From the NCBI RefSeq assembly GCF_018613315.1, contig NZ_JAGGQL010000007.1, positions 91,988 through 155,987 on the forward strand: a stretch of DNA of 64,000 bases. The letters are read 5' to 3'. Under the pieces are notes generated by a model, which was given only the letters and a program-made list of their open reading frames with translations, did no database searches and was not told the origin of the DNA. The DNA is from Bacillus sp. ISL-37. GTDB taxonomy: Bacteria; Bacillota; Bacilli; Bacillales; Cytobacillaceae. A program made the translations under genes and the position numbers. Positions 53,143-61,719 of this stretch are shown here, one piece after another. Numbering within the stretch: position 1 is the stretch's first letter; the number at the start of each line of letters is the position of its first letter.

Positions 53143-54546
53143 ATGAATAAACGATTGTTATCGAGTCTTATTTTGGCTAGTGCTCTGACGGTCTCTTCGG
53201 TCCCATTCAATGTCCTTGCCCATGACGAACTTGGGGATGTCAATATTGAAAAAGGAGAGAGGGCTGGATATAGCAACATTGCTGTCCCTGTCATGGAGGG
53301 CAGCAAAAACCTCCAATTCTTACATGAAGCAGCAGCTCCTGAAATGGAAACGGTAAGGACTGACGGAAAGCAAAACAGCTTTGCAGATGTCTATGCCCAT
53401 AAAGGTTATGCCTACCTTGGAACTCACACAAGAAATGGTGGAAATGGCGGGGTAAGGGTATTTGATATGAAAGATCCGTCAAATCCTAAAGAGGTTGCTG
53501 TTTTTGCCAATAATGATATCCCAGGAACCTGGCAGGAAAAAGTGATCGTAAAAAGCGTCAACACTCCATCGTTTAAAGGAGACCTTGCAGTGGTGAGCGT
53601 CCAGCAGCTTAGCCGTAATAACCCTGACTCAAAAGGCGGATTCTTGCTTTATGACGTTACAAATCCTGCAGAACCAAAAAAGCTTGGATTCTATGAAGTT
53701 ACGAAAAAGACAAATGGTACACATGAATTATACTTAACGATGCAGGGGAACCGTGCAATTGTACTTGCTGCCAATCCTTATGCAGACTATTATAGCCATG
53801 GAGAGGAGAAGGACTTCCAGGTTGTGGATGTCAGCGACCCTGCAAACCCTCAAAAACTATGGGAGTTCGATCCAAGGACGCTGGAGGAAATTCCCGACGA
53901 TTTTAACGGATACCATTGGAATTCTCCTGACGGAAAAACCCGTCCAGTTTTCAATCACAGCACGATGATAGATGAAACCGGAAAGTATGCCTATGTCTCG
54001 ATGTGGGATTTGGGAACAGTGATTTTTGATATCAGCAATCCCGAAAACCCTCAATACCTTGGACGTACAGATTTCGGTTCCGACCAGCAGGGATCCGCAC
54101 ACTCGGCAACCCTTGCAAAAGGCGGAAATGTACTGATAGAGACCAGGGAAGTTTATGTACCCATAAGAGAAGGTTATGAACAATCTTATGGTTACACAAG
54201 GATCTTTGATATCAAGGATAAAACAAATCCAAAATTGCTAAGCGAATTCAAGACTGATTTAGTTGATAACGTTGAGGATGGTACTACATTCGCAAACACA
54301 GTCCACGACCCTAAAGTCCATGGAAATACATTATACTTGTCACACTATGCGGGAGGTGTATATGCGGTAGATATTACTAATCCGGCGAAACCTGTTCAAG
54401 TAGGCCAATATGTACCTGAAAGAAGTGATGTATGGGGAGTGTTTGTGGACAGGAATTACATTCTTGCATCCGATATCGGGTCAGGATTAAAGGTTTTATT
54501 GAAGAATAATAGTTCATCCGCAACACCTAGCCAGGGTGTAGAATAA
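53143..54546 (+). CDS. Secreted LVIVD-repeat beta-propeller protein
   Basis: 467 residues with a signal peptide (LSSLILASALTVSSVPFNVLA). The rest is a string of blades of the form YAYLGTHTRNGGNGGVRVFD-PSNPKEV, seen again as FLLYDVTNPAEPKKLGFY, FQVVDVSDPANPQKLWEF, VIFDISNPENPQYLGR and VYAVDITNPAKPVQVGQY. These are LVIVD repeats, which form a propeller. Function unknown; secreted or wall-associated. GAAGGAGG precedes the ATG. Confidence 0.88.
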   Translation: MNKRLLSSLILASALTVSSVPFNVLAHDELGDVNIEKGERAGYSNIAVPVMEGSKNLQFLHEAAAPEMETVRTDGKQNSFADVYAHKGYAYLGTHTRNGGNGGVRVFDMKDPSNPKEVAVFANNDIPGTWQEKVIVKSVNTPSFKGDLAVVSVQQLSRNNPDSKGGFLLYDVTNPAEPKKLGFYEVTKKTNGTHELYLTMQGNRAIVLAANPYADYYSHGEEKDFQVVDVSDPANPQKLWEFDPRTLEEIPDDFNGYHWNSPDGKTRPVFNHSTMIDETGKYAYVSMWDLGTVIFDISNPENPQYLGRTDFGSDQQGSAHSATLAKGGNVLIETREVYVPIREGYEQSYGYTRIFDIKDKTNPKLLSEFKTDLVDNVEDGTTFANTVHDPKVHGNTLYLSHYAGGVYAVDITNPAKPVQVGQYVPERSDVWGVFVDRNYILASDIGSGLKVLLKNNSSSATPSQGVE

Positions 54547-54670
54547 TTTGGCTGTTTTAGCAGGGAGTTGAGCTTTTTCATAATTCTTCACGCGGAAAGC
54601 GCCTTTCTGGAGTGGAAATCCACTTTTTAAAAGCAACAAAGCATACGAATACAGCCCATAACTTAAGGTG

Positions 54671-54705
54671 AAAGCACGCGAAGATTGCGTGCTTTTACTT
54701 TTTTC
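54671..54705 (+). terminator. Terminator downstream of the LVIVD gene
   Basis: AAAGCACGC-GAAGATT-GCGTGCTTT then TACTTTTTTC, about 125 bp after the stop codon. The stretch before it shows no gene. Confidence 0.75.
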
Positions 54706-54802
54706 TTTTGAAGGTATGAGAATATAAAGATAGAAACCAATTTGTTTATTGATAGATAGAAGGGGTAAATGGTAACTGACTAACTAAGTTGAGGTGTAAA
54801 AC

Positions 54803-55531
54803 ATGGCAGTTACCAATAGTTATTTGTTTACAAAGGAAGATATGGTCAATACAGACCTTGTGCCTGAGTGGGTGATAAAAGAATATAAAAATTTCAGGGA
54901 TGTTGTCACAAATCGGGAGTTTCCTTGCTATTTTGGAATGTCTGCCGAGAAAAAAGGAGAACTCCGCTATTCATATATTAGCCGGGACAATTGGGATGAA
55001 TTGCCCGGTGCTATAGAAGAATTCATTGCATTGTTTAATGGTTCCAAGCCTCTTATAAGACATGGATTGTTTGTATTCGTCGAGCCTGAAATGGAAGAAA
55101 AAGCAATTGATTACTATCGTGAATACTTTTGGAATGTACTTCAGTTCTTACATGAAAAAGATACGCAGCCATGGCCGGCAGATTATCCACGAGATCCTGA
55201 CCATCATTTATGGGCATTTTCGTTTGCAGGCGAACCTTTTTTTGCCTTCGGAAATGCACCCGCCTATAAACAGCGAAAAACTAGGGATCTGGGAAATAGT
55301 CTTGTTCTTGGTTTTCAGCCGCGTCGAATTTTTGAGGGACTTGAAGGAACGTCAAAGGGCGGAATTATGTCACGGGAAAAGGTAAGGGAGCGCGTTGAGA
55401 AATGGGACAACCTGCCAAAGCACCCTAATGTAAGCCATTATGGTGATCCGGATCATCGGGAATGGAAAATGTATTTTATCGGCGACGACAGCAAACCAAT
55501 AGAAGGCAAATGTCCTTTTCGCCATAAATAA
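54803..55531 (+). CDS. YqcI/YcgG family protein, possible heme-dependent N-hydroxylase
   Basis: 242 residues. Family marks are EFPCYFGMSAEKKGELRYSY, HEKDTQPWPADYPRDPDHH, FAFGNAPAYKQRKTRDL and the C-terminal GKCPFRHK. Known members of the YqcI/YcgG family (DcsA of D-cycloserine and GntA of guanitoxin synthesis) are heme proteins that hydroxylate a guanidino nitrogen. No such pathway genes surround it here, so the role in this organism is open. GAGGTG precedes the ATG. Monocistronic. Confidence 0.85.
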   Translation: MAVTNSYLFTKEDMVNTDLVPEWVIKEYKNFRDVVTNREFPCYFGMSAEKKGELRYSYISRDNWDELPGAIEEFIALFNGSKPLIRHGLFVFVEPEMEEKAIDYYREYFWNVLQFLHEKDTQPWPADYPRDPDHHLWAFSFAGEPFFAFGNAPAYKQRKTRDLGNSLVLGFQPRRIFEGLEGTSKGGIMSREKVRERVEKWDNLPKHPNVSHYGDPDHREWKMYFIGDDSKPIEGKCPFRHK

Positions 55532-55538
55532 CACCATG

Positions 55539-55571
55539 GGCTAAATTCTAATATTAGAGTTTAGCCTTTTT
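55539..55571 (+). terminator. Terminator of the YqcI/YcgG gene
   Basis: GGCTAAATTCTAAT / ATTAGAGTTTAGCC with two wobbles, followed by TTTTTG. Confidence 0.82.
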
Positions 55572-55783
55572 GTGGTTGGAAAAGTCTTTAATTCATTATT
55601 ATAGGTACTTTGATACTTAGCGGAACCTATATAAAACATAGTAACGGTCAAACGCTGATTGCTTAAACTGACACATTAATAATGTAAAATTATGCCTCGT
55701 TTTGCTATAATTGTATTGGGCTAGAATTTATTCAAAGAATTGACATCCACATCCCATAATTTTTTTGAAGGGAAGGATGCTAT

Positions 55784-56065
55784 ATGAAGGCTACAGGAAT
55801 TGTGAGGAAAACAGATCAACTTGGCAGAGTGGTCATTCCTATGGAGCTTAGGAAAAAACTGAGTATCGGGGAAAGTGATCCGCTCGAAATATTTGTTGAT
55901 GAGGATATGATTATCCTGAAGAAATACCAGCCAGATCAAACTTGCCTCATAACCGGTACAATCAGCAGTGATAATATGTCACTAGCAAATGGTAAGATCG
56001 TGTTAAGCAGAGAGGGAGCAGAGCAATTGGTCAAAGAATTGCAAAGCTACCTTGCAACCAGGTAG
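55784..56065 (+). CDS. AbrB/Abh-type transition-state regulator
   Basis: 93 residues. The N-terminal 50 form the AbrB swapped-hairpin DNA-binding domain (MKATGIVRKTDQLGRVVIPM, LEIFVDEDMIILKKYQP), and the C-terminal part, LANGKIVLSREGAEQLVKEL, is the dimerisation domain. The full-length match to AbrB is good, but abrB/abh paralogues cannot be told apart without comparison. These proteins repress stationary-phase and sporulation genes. GAAGGGAAGG lies upstream of the ATG. Confidence 0.9.
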   Translation: MKATGIVRKTDQLGRVVIPMELRKKLSIGESDPLEIFVDEDMIILKKYQPDQTCLITGTISSDNMSLANGKIVLSREGAEQLVKELQSYLATR

Positions 56066-56066
56066 A

Positions 56067-56138
56067 AATAAAAGTGTAAGCGCCTAGATCAGCCCCGACA
56101 AGCGGCTCGAGGGGCTAGGCACTGAAGCTAGACATTAT
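56067..56138 (+). repeat. Modular GC-rich repeat, copy 4 (minimal form)
   Basis: AAAAGTGTAAGCGCC, CAGCCCCGACAAGCG joined directly to GCTCGAGGGGCTAGGCAC and GAAGCTAGACA. It is both end modules with no core, starting two bases after the AbrB-type gene. Confidence 0.82.
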
Positions 56139-56176
56139 TCTTAGTACAAAAAAGATTTTTTTATAAACAAACATTC

Positions 56177-56208
56177 AAAGCAGTCCTGCATATCAGGACT
56201 GCTTTTTG
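56177..56208. terminator. Terminator of arcA
   Basis: AAAGCAGTCCTG-CATAT-CAGGACTGCTTT, bidirectional, two bases before the arcA stop. Confidence 0.92.
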
Positions 56209-56209
56209 T

Positions 56210-57442
56210 TTACAAGTCTTTTCGGTAAATAGGCATGCTCATGCAACGCGGGCCGCCGCGTCCTCTTGATAGCTCCGAACTTGGAATCTCAATGACTTCT
56301 ACACCATTTTTACGCAACAAGTCATTCGAAACATAGTTGCGGTCATATGTAACGACTACTCCTGGTGCAATCGCAAGTGTATTGGAACCATCGTTCCATT
56401 GTTCGCGGGCTGCTGCAATTTCATGCCCGCCTCCACAAGGAATTAGTATGAGCTCTTGTAGACCAAGGACTTCCTTTAGTGTTTGTGTCAGGTTTGAGCG
56501 CTCGGAAATGTTAAGAGTGTCAGGATCCATGCCTTTTTCAAGAATATAAATTTTCATGTTTCCATTAGGACCTTCAATTCCATGATGGATTGTGAATTTC
56601 TCATGATCAACCATTGTAAACACAGTATCAAGATGCATATAAGCTCTTAATTTAGGAATTTCAACTGCAACAACTTTATTTATGCTACCGTTCCTTGCAA
56701 AAATCCGTTTCGCCAATTTTTCAATCGCCTGTGCAGACGTCCTTGCACTAACCCCAATCGCAATCACCTCACGACTGAGTACCAACTCGTCTCCACCCTC
56801 TAATGGATAATATTCATCACGGTCATACCAATGTGGAATATCATGCTGTGAGAATCTTGGATGGTGTTTCATGATAAAGTCCATGAACAATGATTCTCTT
56901 TTTCTTGCACCTTCACACATCTTGTTTAGAGAGACACCATTTCCAATCACGGCTGCGGGATCCCGCGTAAAATAAAGATTTGGCATTGGATCGAGAAAGA
57001 AAGGATAGTAATCATCGAGCAGCTCATGTAAGTGGACTTTTTTCTCTGGCTCGATTTCTGATTTAAGAACCCCAGACATGACTTTTCGGATCATTTCATC
57101 AGTTGAAGAAGAATGAAGATACTCTTCGACTGTTTGTCTCGAGCCATTCAAATTGCTCTTGCTTTCATTCAATACTTGATCTATGAACTGTTGATGTAAC
57201 TCATCAGTTTTTAATGCTTCTTCCATTAATTTTTCCAAGTAGAGTACTTCAACGCCGCGGTTTCTTAGTACATCCGCGAAATAATCATGTTCTCTCTGGA
57301 CTGCTGGCAGGTAAGGGATATCATCAAAAAGGAGTCGTTCCAGGTATTTGGGTGTCAGGTTTTCGACTTCCTTTCCCGGCCGATGCAGGACCACGGATTT
57401 TAATTCGCCAATTTCAGATGTTACATTCAAAGGGTATTTCAT
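56210..57442 (-). CDS. arcA: Arginine deiminase
   Basis: The 410-residue enzyme hydrolyses L-arginine to citrulline and ammonia, giving ATP and acid resistance when the rest of the pathway is present. Marks: [37 protein letters not shown], and catalytic Cys near 400 in [15 protein letters not shown] at 57442 follows GGAGG; the longer frame has no ribosome site. arcB, arcC and arcD are not adjacent, so citrulline use must be encoded elsewhere. Confidence 0.94.
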   Translation of the reverse strand: MKYPLNVTSEIGELKSVVLHRPGKEVENLTPKYLERLLFDDIPYLPAVQREHDYFADVLRNRGVEVLYLEKLMEEALKTDELHQQFIDQVLNESKSNLNGSRQTVEEYLHSSSTDEMIRKVMSGVLKSEIEPEKKVHLHELLDDYYPFFLDPMPNLYFTRDPAAVIGNGVSLNKMCEGARKRESLFMDFIMKHHPRFSQHDIPHWYDRDEYYPLEGGDELVLSREVIAIGVSARTSAQAIEKLAKRIFARNGSINKVVAVEIPKLRAYMHLDTVFTMVDHEKFTIHHGIEGPNGNMKIYILEKGMDPDTLNISERSNLTQTLKEVLGLQELILIPCGGGHEIAAAREQWNDGSNTLAIAPGVVVTYDRNYVSNDLLRKNGVEVIEIPSSELSRGRGGPRCMSMPIYRKDL

Positions 57443-57501
57443 ATAAGTAGCCTCCATATTCAGTATCTATTTCTATATGAAATAAGGAGGAAGTGATTAT
57501 T

Positions 57502-57675
57502 ATGTACAACTCAAAATTTCACTGCCCCCGCCAAACTGCTTGCCTGCAGACTGGCTCCCTTTTCTATACCCTAATAAAAACTTTGAAACCTATGTTTTCA
57601 AGGTTTTTCCCAAAAGTAATGAAAGGTTATCACCATGAAGGCTGCCAACACCAATGGAGATGCAGCTTTTCATAA
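57502..57675 (+). CDS. Doubtful small Cys/His-rich protein (57 aa)
   Basis: A frame behind a good AAGGAGG site (11 bases upstream) encodes 57 residues with four Cys and three His (HCPRQTAC, HHEGCQHQWRC). It lies divergent from arcA. The codon pattern is weak and no terminator follows cleanly. It might bind a metal, or be a chance frame in this leader region. Confidence 0.3.
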   Translation: MYNSKFHCPRQTACLQTGSLFYTLIKTLKPMFSRFFPKVMKGYHHEGCQHQWRCSFS

Positions 57676-57896
57676 AAAATCATGAATTGTCACAAAAAAT
57701 AGGGAAAACTAAACAGATAAAAAAAGAAGGCGTTTTCTGTCCTTCATAGATGTACAAATATAATAAATATGATAAAGTATATTTTGTGAACACACATTAA
57801 ACATGGAAAAAGAGGCGGAAATACTGTCCTCTCCAAAAAGACAGATGTATCCATTATAATGACATGCCAAATGTAATGGCAGAAAGGGGATTTACG

Positions 57897-59087
57897 ATGT
57901 CTAGTAAATCATTGGATCAGTTTTTAAATGAAAACCTGGAGGATTTAAAAGGGAAGGGTTTATATAATGTAATCGACCCGCTTGAGAGCCCAAATGGACC
58001 AGTCATAACCATTAATGGGAAAGAGATGATTAACCTCTCCTCAAATAATTACCTTGGACTCGCTACGGATGAAAGACTGAAAAAGACTGCAGATGAAGCC
58101 ATTGAAAAATATGGAGTGGGAGCAGGTGCAGTACGTACAATCAACGGAACGCTCCAGCTGCATATTGAACTAGAGGAAGTATTGGCGAAATTCAAGAAGA
58201 CAGAAGCTGCGATTGCATACCAGTCCGGATTCATGTGCAATATGGCTGCCATTTCAGCTGTCATGGATAAAAATGATGCCATCCTTTCTGATGAATTGAA
58301 CCATGCATCAATCATTGATGGCTGCCGTTTATCTAGAGCAAAGATCATCCGCTTCAACCACTCAGACATGGAAGACCTTCGGGCAAAAGCTAAAGAGGCG
58401 AAGGAGTCTGGCCAATACAATAAAATCATGGTTATTACAGACGGAGTATTCTCAATGGATGGAGACATCGCAAAGCTTCCGGAAATTGTAGAGATTGCAG
58501 AAGAATTCGACCTTATTACATACGTCGATGATGCACACGGTTCTGGAGTGCTTGGTGAAGGTGCTGGAACGGTTAAACATTTCGGCCTTTCAGATAAAGT
58601 CGATTTCCAAATTGGTACTCTATCAAAGGCTATTGGTGTAGTCGGAGGGTATGTTGCTGGTAAACAAAACTTGATCGACTGGCTGAAAGTTAGAAGCCGT
58701 CCGTTCCTTTTTTCAACTTCACTGACTCCGGCCGACGTTGCTGCCAGCAAGAAAGCAATCGAAATTTTGATGGAAAGCACAGAATTGAACGAGCGGTTAT
58801 GGGAGAATGCAAATTATCTGAAAGACGGTCTGCAAAAACTCGGCTTCGACATTGGCCATTCTGAGACGCCAATCACTCCATGTATCATTGGCGATGAAGT
58901 CAAGACGCAGCAGTTCAGCAAAAGGCTTTACGAAGAGGGAGTATACGCTAAATCAATCGTATTCCCTACTGTACCACGTGGAACTGGCCGTGTAAGGAAC
59001 ATGCCTTCGGCAGCACATACAAAGGAAATGCTGGACAATGCCATTTCTATTTATGAAAAAGTAGGCAAGGAACTAGAGATTATTTAA
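57897..59087 (+). CDS. kbl: Glycine C-acetyltransferase (2-amino-3-ketobutyrate CoA ligase)
   Basis: 396 residues, PLP enzyme of the alpha-oxoamine synthase group. PLP Lys near 244 ([12 protein letters not shown]), [12 protein letters not shown], and [10 protein letters not shown] at the start. It splits 2-amino-3-oxobutyrate with CoA into glycine and acetyl-CoA, step two of threonine breakdown. ATG is taken because AAGGGG precedes it; the longer upstream frame lacks a site. The Tdh gene follows. Confidence 0.94.
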   Translation: MSSKSLDQFLNENLEDLKGKGLYNVIDPLESPNGPVITINGKEMINLSSNNYLGLATDERLKKTADEAIEKYGVGAGAVRTINGTLQLHIELEEVLAKFKKTEAAIAYQSGFMCNMAAISAVMDKNDAILSDELNHASIIDGCRLSRAKIIRFNHSDMEDLRAKAKEAKESGQYNKIMVITDGVFSMDGDIAKLPEIVEIAEEFDLITYVDDAHGSGVLGEGAGTVKHFGLSDKVDFQIGTLSKAIGVVGGYVAGKQNLIDWLKVRSRPFLFSTSLTPADVAASKKAIEILMESTELNERLWENANYLKDGLQKLGFDIGHSETPITPCIIGDEVKTQQFSKRLYEEGVYAKSIVFPTVPRGTGRVRNMPSAAHTKEMLDNAISIYEKVGKELEII

Positions 59088-59095
59088 TTGGATAT

Positions 59096-59127
59096 GCCGG
59101 TTTGAATGTCAAACCGGCTTCCTTTTT
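59096..59127 (+). terminator. Hairpin between kbl and tdh
   Basis: GCCGGTTTGA-ATG-TCAAACCGGC followed by TTCCTTTTTC. It may cut transcription partly, giving less tdh than kbl, or be bypassed. Confidence 0.75.
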
Positions 59128-59151
59128 CAGAGTAAACGGGAGGAATACATA

Positions 59152-60096
59152 ATGAAGAAAATCTTAATAACTGGCGCGCTTGGCCAGATTGGTTCTGAAT
59201 TAACTGTTAAACTACGCGACATCTATGGTCAAGATAATATAATTGCGACGGACATCAGGAAAACTGATTCTGAAGCTGCTACCAACGGTCCATTTGAGAT
59301 CCTTGATGTCATGGACGCAAACAAAATGGTCGAACTGGCAAAAAAATATAATGTCGATACCATCCTGCATATGGCAGCATTGCTATCTGCCACAGCGGAA
59401 ACGAAGCCGGTATTTGCCTGGAACCTTAACATGGGCGGTTTAATGAATGCTCTTGAAACCGCTAGGGAACTCAATTTGCAATTTTTCACACCAAGCTCCA
59501 TTGGTGCATTCGGGCCTAATACGCCTAAGGACTATACCCCTCAGGATACCATCCAGCGCCCAACAACAATGTATGGTGTTAACAAAGTGGCCGGTGAGTT
59601 GCTTGCGGATTACTATTTCCACCGTTTCGGGGTAGACACAAGGGGAGTAAGATTCCCTGGATTGATTTCTTATGTGACACCTCCAGGCGGCGGAACAACT
59701 GATTATGCGGTTGAGATATACTATGAAGCAATCAAGAATGGGAAATACAGTTCATATATTGATAAAGGCACATACATGGACATGATGTATATGCCAGATG
59801 CGCTTGGGGCGATCATTGACCTGATGGAAGCTGACCCTTCCAAGCTGATTCACAGAAATGCTTTTAACGTAACAGCAATGACCTTTGACCCTGAGGAACT
59901 GACAGCAGAAATCAAGAAGCATATTCCTGGGTTTGAAATATCCTATAATGTCGACCCTGTACGTCAGGCAATCGCGGATAGCTGGCCGAATTCTATCGAT
60001 GCATCAGCTGCTGCTGAAGAATGGGGCTTCAAGGCGAAGTATGATCTCTCAAGTATGACTGCTGACATGCTGGAAAAATTAAAAGTAAAGCTATAG
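59152..60096 (+). CDS. L-threonine 3-dehydrogenase, SDR (epimerase-like) type
   Basis: 314 residues, NAD-dependent extended [14 protein letters not shown] cofactor loop near residue 7, YGVNK catalytic Tyr/Lys, and the TDH signature [20 protein letters not shown]. It oxidises threonine to 2-amino-3-oxobutyrate, the substrate of Kbl. This type is unrelated to the zinc Tdh of E. coli. Adjacency to kbl strongly supports the assignment. Confidence 0.92.
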   Translation: MKKILITGALGQIGSELTVKLRDIYGQDNIIATDIRKTDSEAATNGPFEILDVMDANKMVELAKKYNVDTILHMAALLSATAETKPVFAWNLNMGGLMNALETARELNLQFFTPSSIGAFGPNTPKDYTPQDTIQRPTTMYGVNKVAGELLADYYFHRFGVDTRGVRFPGLISYVTPPGGGTTDYAVEIYYEAIKNGKYSSYIDKGTYMDMMYMPDALGAIIDLMEADPSKLIHRNAFNVTAMTFDPEELTAEIKKHIPGFEISYNVDPVRQAIADSWPNSIDASAAAEEWGFKAKYDLSSMTADMLEKLKVKL

Positions 60097-60106
60097 ATAA
60101 AAGGAA

Positions 60107-60137
60107 AAGGTGAAATCTCATTGATTTCACCTTTTTA
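60107..60137. terminator. Bidirectional terminator between tdh and selD
   Basis: AAAAGGTGAAATC-TCATT-GATTTCACCTTTT. Confidence 0.9.
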
Positions 60138-61179
60138 CATAGATAAGTTTATCTTTCTTTTCTGTGACCTTCCCAACAATAGCCGCATGAACAAGCCCCT
60201 GGTTCTTCAAGGCTTCCACATATTGCCCGGCTTCGCTTTCAGGAAGCGAAACAAGGAGTCCTCCGGAAGTAATCGCATCACAAAGGATTAACTGCTCTTC
60301 AGTAGAAATGTCCTTATACTCTACATCGTTATCCAGCCATTTATGGTTGGATTTTGATCCTCCAGGCACAATTCCTTTTGCAGCCAATTCATATGTACCT
60401 TCTAAAACTGGTACGTCAGCTAATGAAATTTCAAAACTGACATTGCTGCCACGAGCGATTTCACTCCCATGTCCAAGCAGGCCGAACCCTGTTACATCCG
60501 TTACCGCATGTGGGGTGAACGCCTTTAGAGCATCTGCTGCCGATTTGTTCAGCAAGGCCATTGTTTCCGTTACTTCTTGCTCTTGTTCGGCAGTTACAGC
60601 GTTGCGCTTGATTCCTGTTGTCATGATGCCGACTCCGATAGGTTTTGAAAGAACAAGTAAATCACCTGGCTCTGCGCCAATATTTTTCCAAATAGCACCC
60701 GGGTGGGCCAGACCCGTCACGGATAAGCCGAATTTAGGTTCCTGGTCATCAATTGAATGACCGCCAATCGTCACTGCGCCAGCTTCCTTCACTTTGTCAC
60801 TGGCACCTCTCAATATTTCTGCAAGCATATCCGGTCCTAGCTTTTTGATCGGATATCCCACCATATTAAGGACTGTTTTAGGTTCGCCGCCCATTGCATA
60901 TACATCGCTTAGGGCATTCGCGGCTGCAATCTGTCCAAACATATATGGGTCGTCCACTACAGGAGTGAAGTAATCAATCGTTTGGATCAGGGCGATATCG
61001 TCGGTAAGTTTATATACACCTGCATCATCGGAAGTCTCATGTCCGACAAGCAATTCAGGAACATTTTCCTGTGCTGGCAATAGACGCAAAACTTGCGTCA
61101 AGTCCTCGGGACTAATTTTGCATCCTCAGCCAGCCTTTGTTGATAGTGATGTCAAACGGATTTTCTCGTGTTCACTCAA
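60127..61179 (-). CDS. selD: Selenide, water dikinase SelD, itself a selenoprotein (Sec18)
   Basis: SelD makes selenophosphate from selenide and ATP. The gene starts at TTG behind GGAGGTGA, reads 17 codons ending KAG, meets an in-frame TGA (61126-61128), then continues GCKISPEDL without a break to the stop: 350 residues, the family length. The Cys/Sec of SelD lies exactly in this KxGxGCK context, so the TGA is selenocysteine 18. A hairpin follows 26 bases after it. A caller that treats TGA as stop would give a protein starting at the TTG of codon 27, without the catalytic residue. The ATP and metal sites downstream (VGGHSIDDQEPK, DVTGFGLLGHGSE) are intact. Confidence 0.93.
61083..61099 (-). 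promoter_or_regulatory. SECIS-like hairpin in selD
   Basis: Reverse strand GACGCAA-GTT-TTGCGTC, a perfect 7-bp stem with loop GUU. The loop G lies 34 bases after the TGA, inside the 16-37 base range known for bacterial SECIS elements read by SelB. Confidence 0.75.
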
Positions 61180-61317
61180 CCTGATCACCTCCACAAAAAA
61201 GTATACTCTTTCTTGTTTTTAAAATCATCCTTAAGCTATTATTATTTGCACTGACAGTGGCTTTACACTAAAATGACAGTAAAAACATATAAAAAAGTAC
61301 AACAGGGGGATTTTGCA

Positions 61318-61560
61318 ATGAAGAACTTTCAAGTAACCATCCAATTTTGCATGCAGTGAAACTATGCACCAAAAGCCGCGAGTTTCGCGGAAGAATTATT
61401 CACTCATTTCCGTGGTCAGATTGAGAAGATGGAACTGATACCAGCTTCCAAAGGAGCTTTTGAAGTAACAATAAATGGCCAGACAATATATTCGAAACTG
61501 GATACAGGTGTTTTTCCTGATACAGACGACATGATCAAACATATGGAAGCAATGAATTAA
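61318..61560 (+). CDS. SelW/Rdx-family selenoprotein (CxxU)
   Basis: An 80-residue frame starts at ATG behind AGGGGGA and contains one in-frame TGA at 61357-61359 (codon 14). With Sec there the product opens MKNFQVTIQFCMQ-U-NYAPKA, giving the Cys11-x-x-Sec14 redox motif of the Rdx (SelW/SelT/SelH) thioredoxin-like family. After it come FAEELFTHF, KMELIPASKGAFEVTING and IYSKLDTGVFP, all family-typical. A perfect hairpin lies at SECIS distance. It is divergent from selD and followed by a terminator. The role is probably thiol redox chemistry. Without TGA readthrough only 13 residues would be made, so ordinary annotation misses it. Confidence 0.92.
61376..61390 (+). promoter_or_regulatory. SECIS-like hairpin in the SelW-family gene
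   Basis: CCGCGA-GTT-TCGCGG, a perfect 6-bp stem with loop GUU. The loop G lies 23 bases after the TGA. Same loop as in selD, though the stems differ, as expected for a SelB target. Confidence 0.8.
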
Positions 61561-61562
61561 TG

Positions 61563-61588
61563 CCCTGGCAATTTAGCCAGGCTTTTTT
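61563..61588 (+). terminator. Terminator of the SelW-family gene
   Basis: CCTGGC-AATTTA-GCCAGG then CTTTTTTATTC. Confidence 0.85.
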
Positions 61589-61719
61589 ATTCTCTTTTTT
61601 AGATATCTAACGGTTTTGGCTTTCTGTCTCTTCTTCAAGTTCACCGTTTTGAAAAAACTTTTAATTGGGCAATAATGATATAATTAATGAATGCATTAAT
61701 ATTGTGGGGGAGATCGAGT

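Noticed and set aside
58049..58780. 243-residue antisense frame in kbl
   Set aside because: Complete shadow of kbl, with low-complexity Ser-rich translation and no ribosome site.
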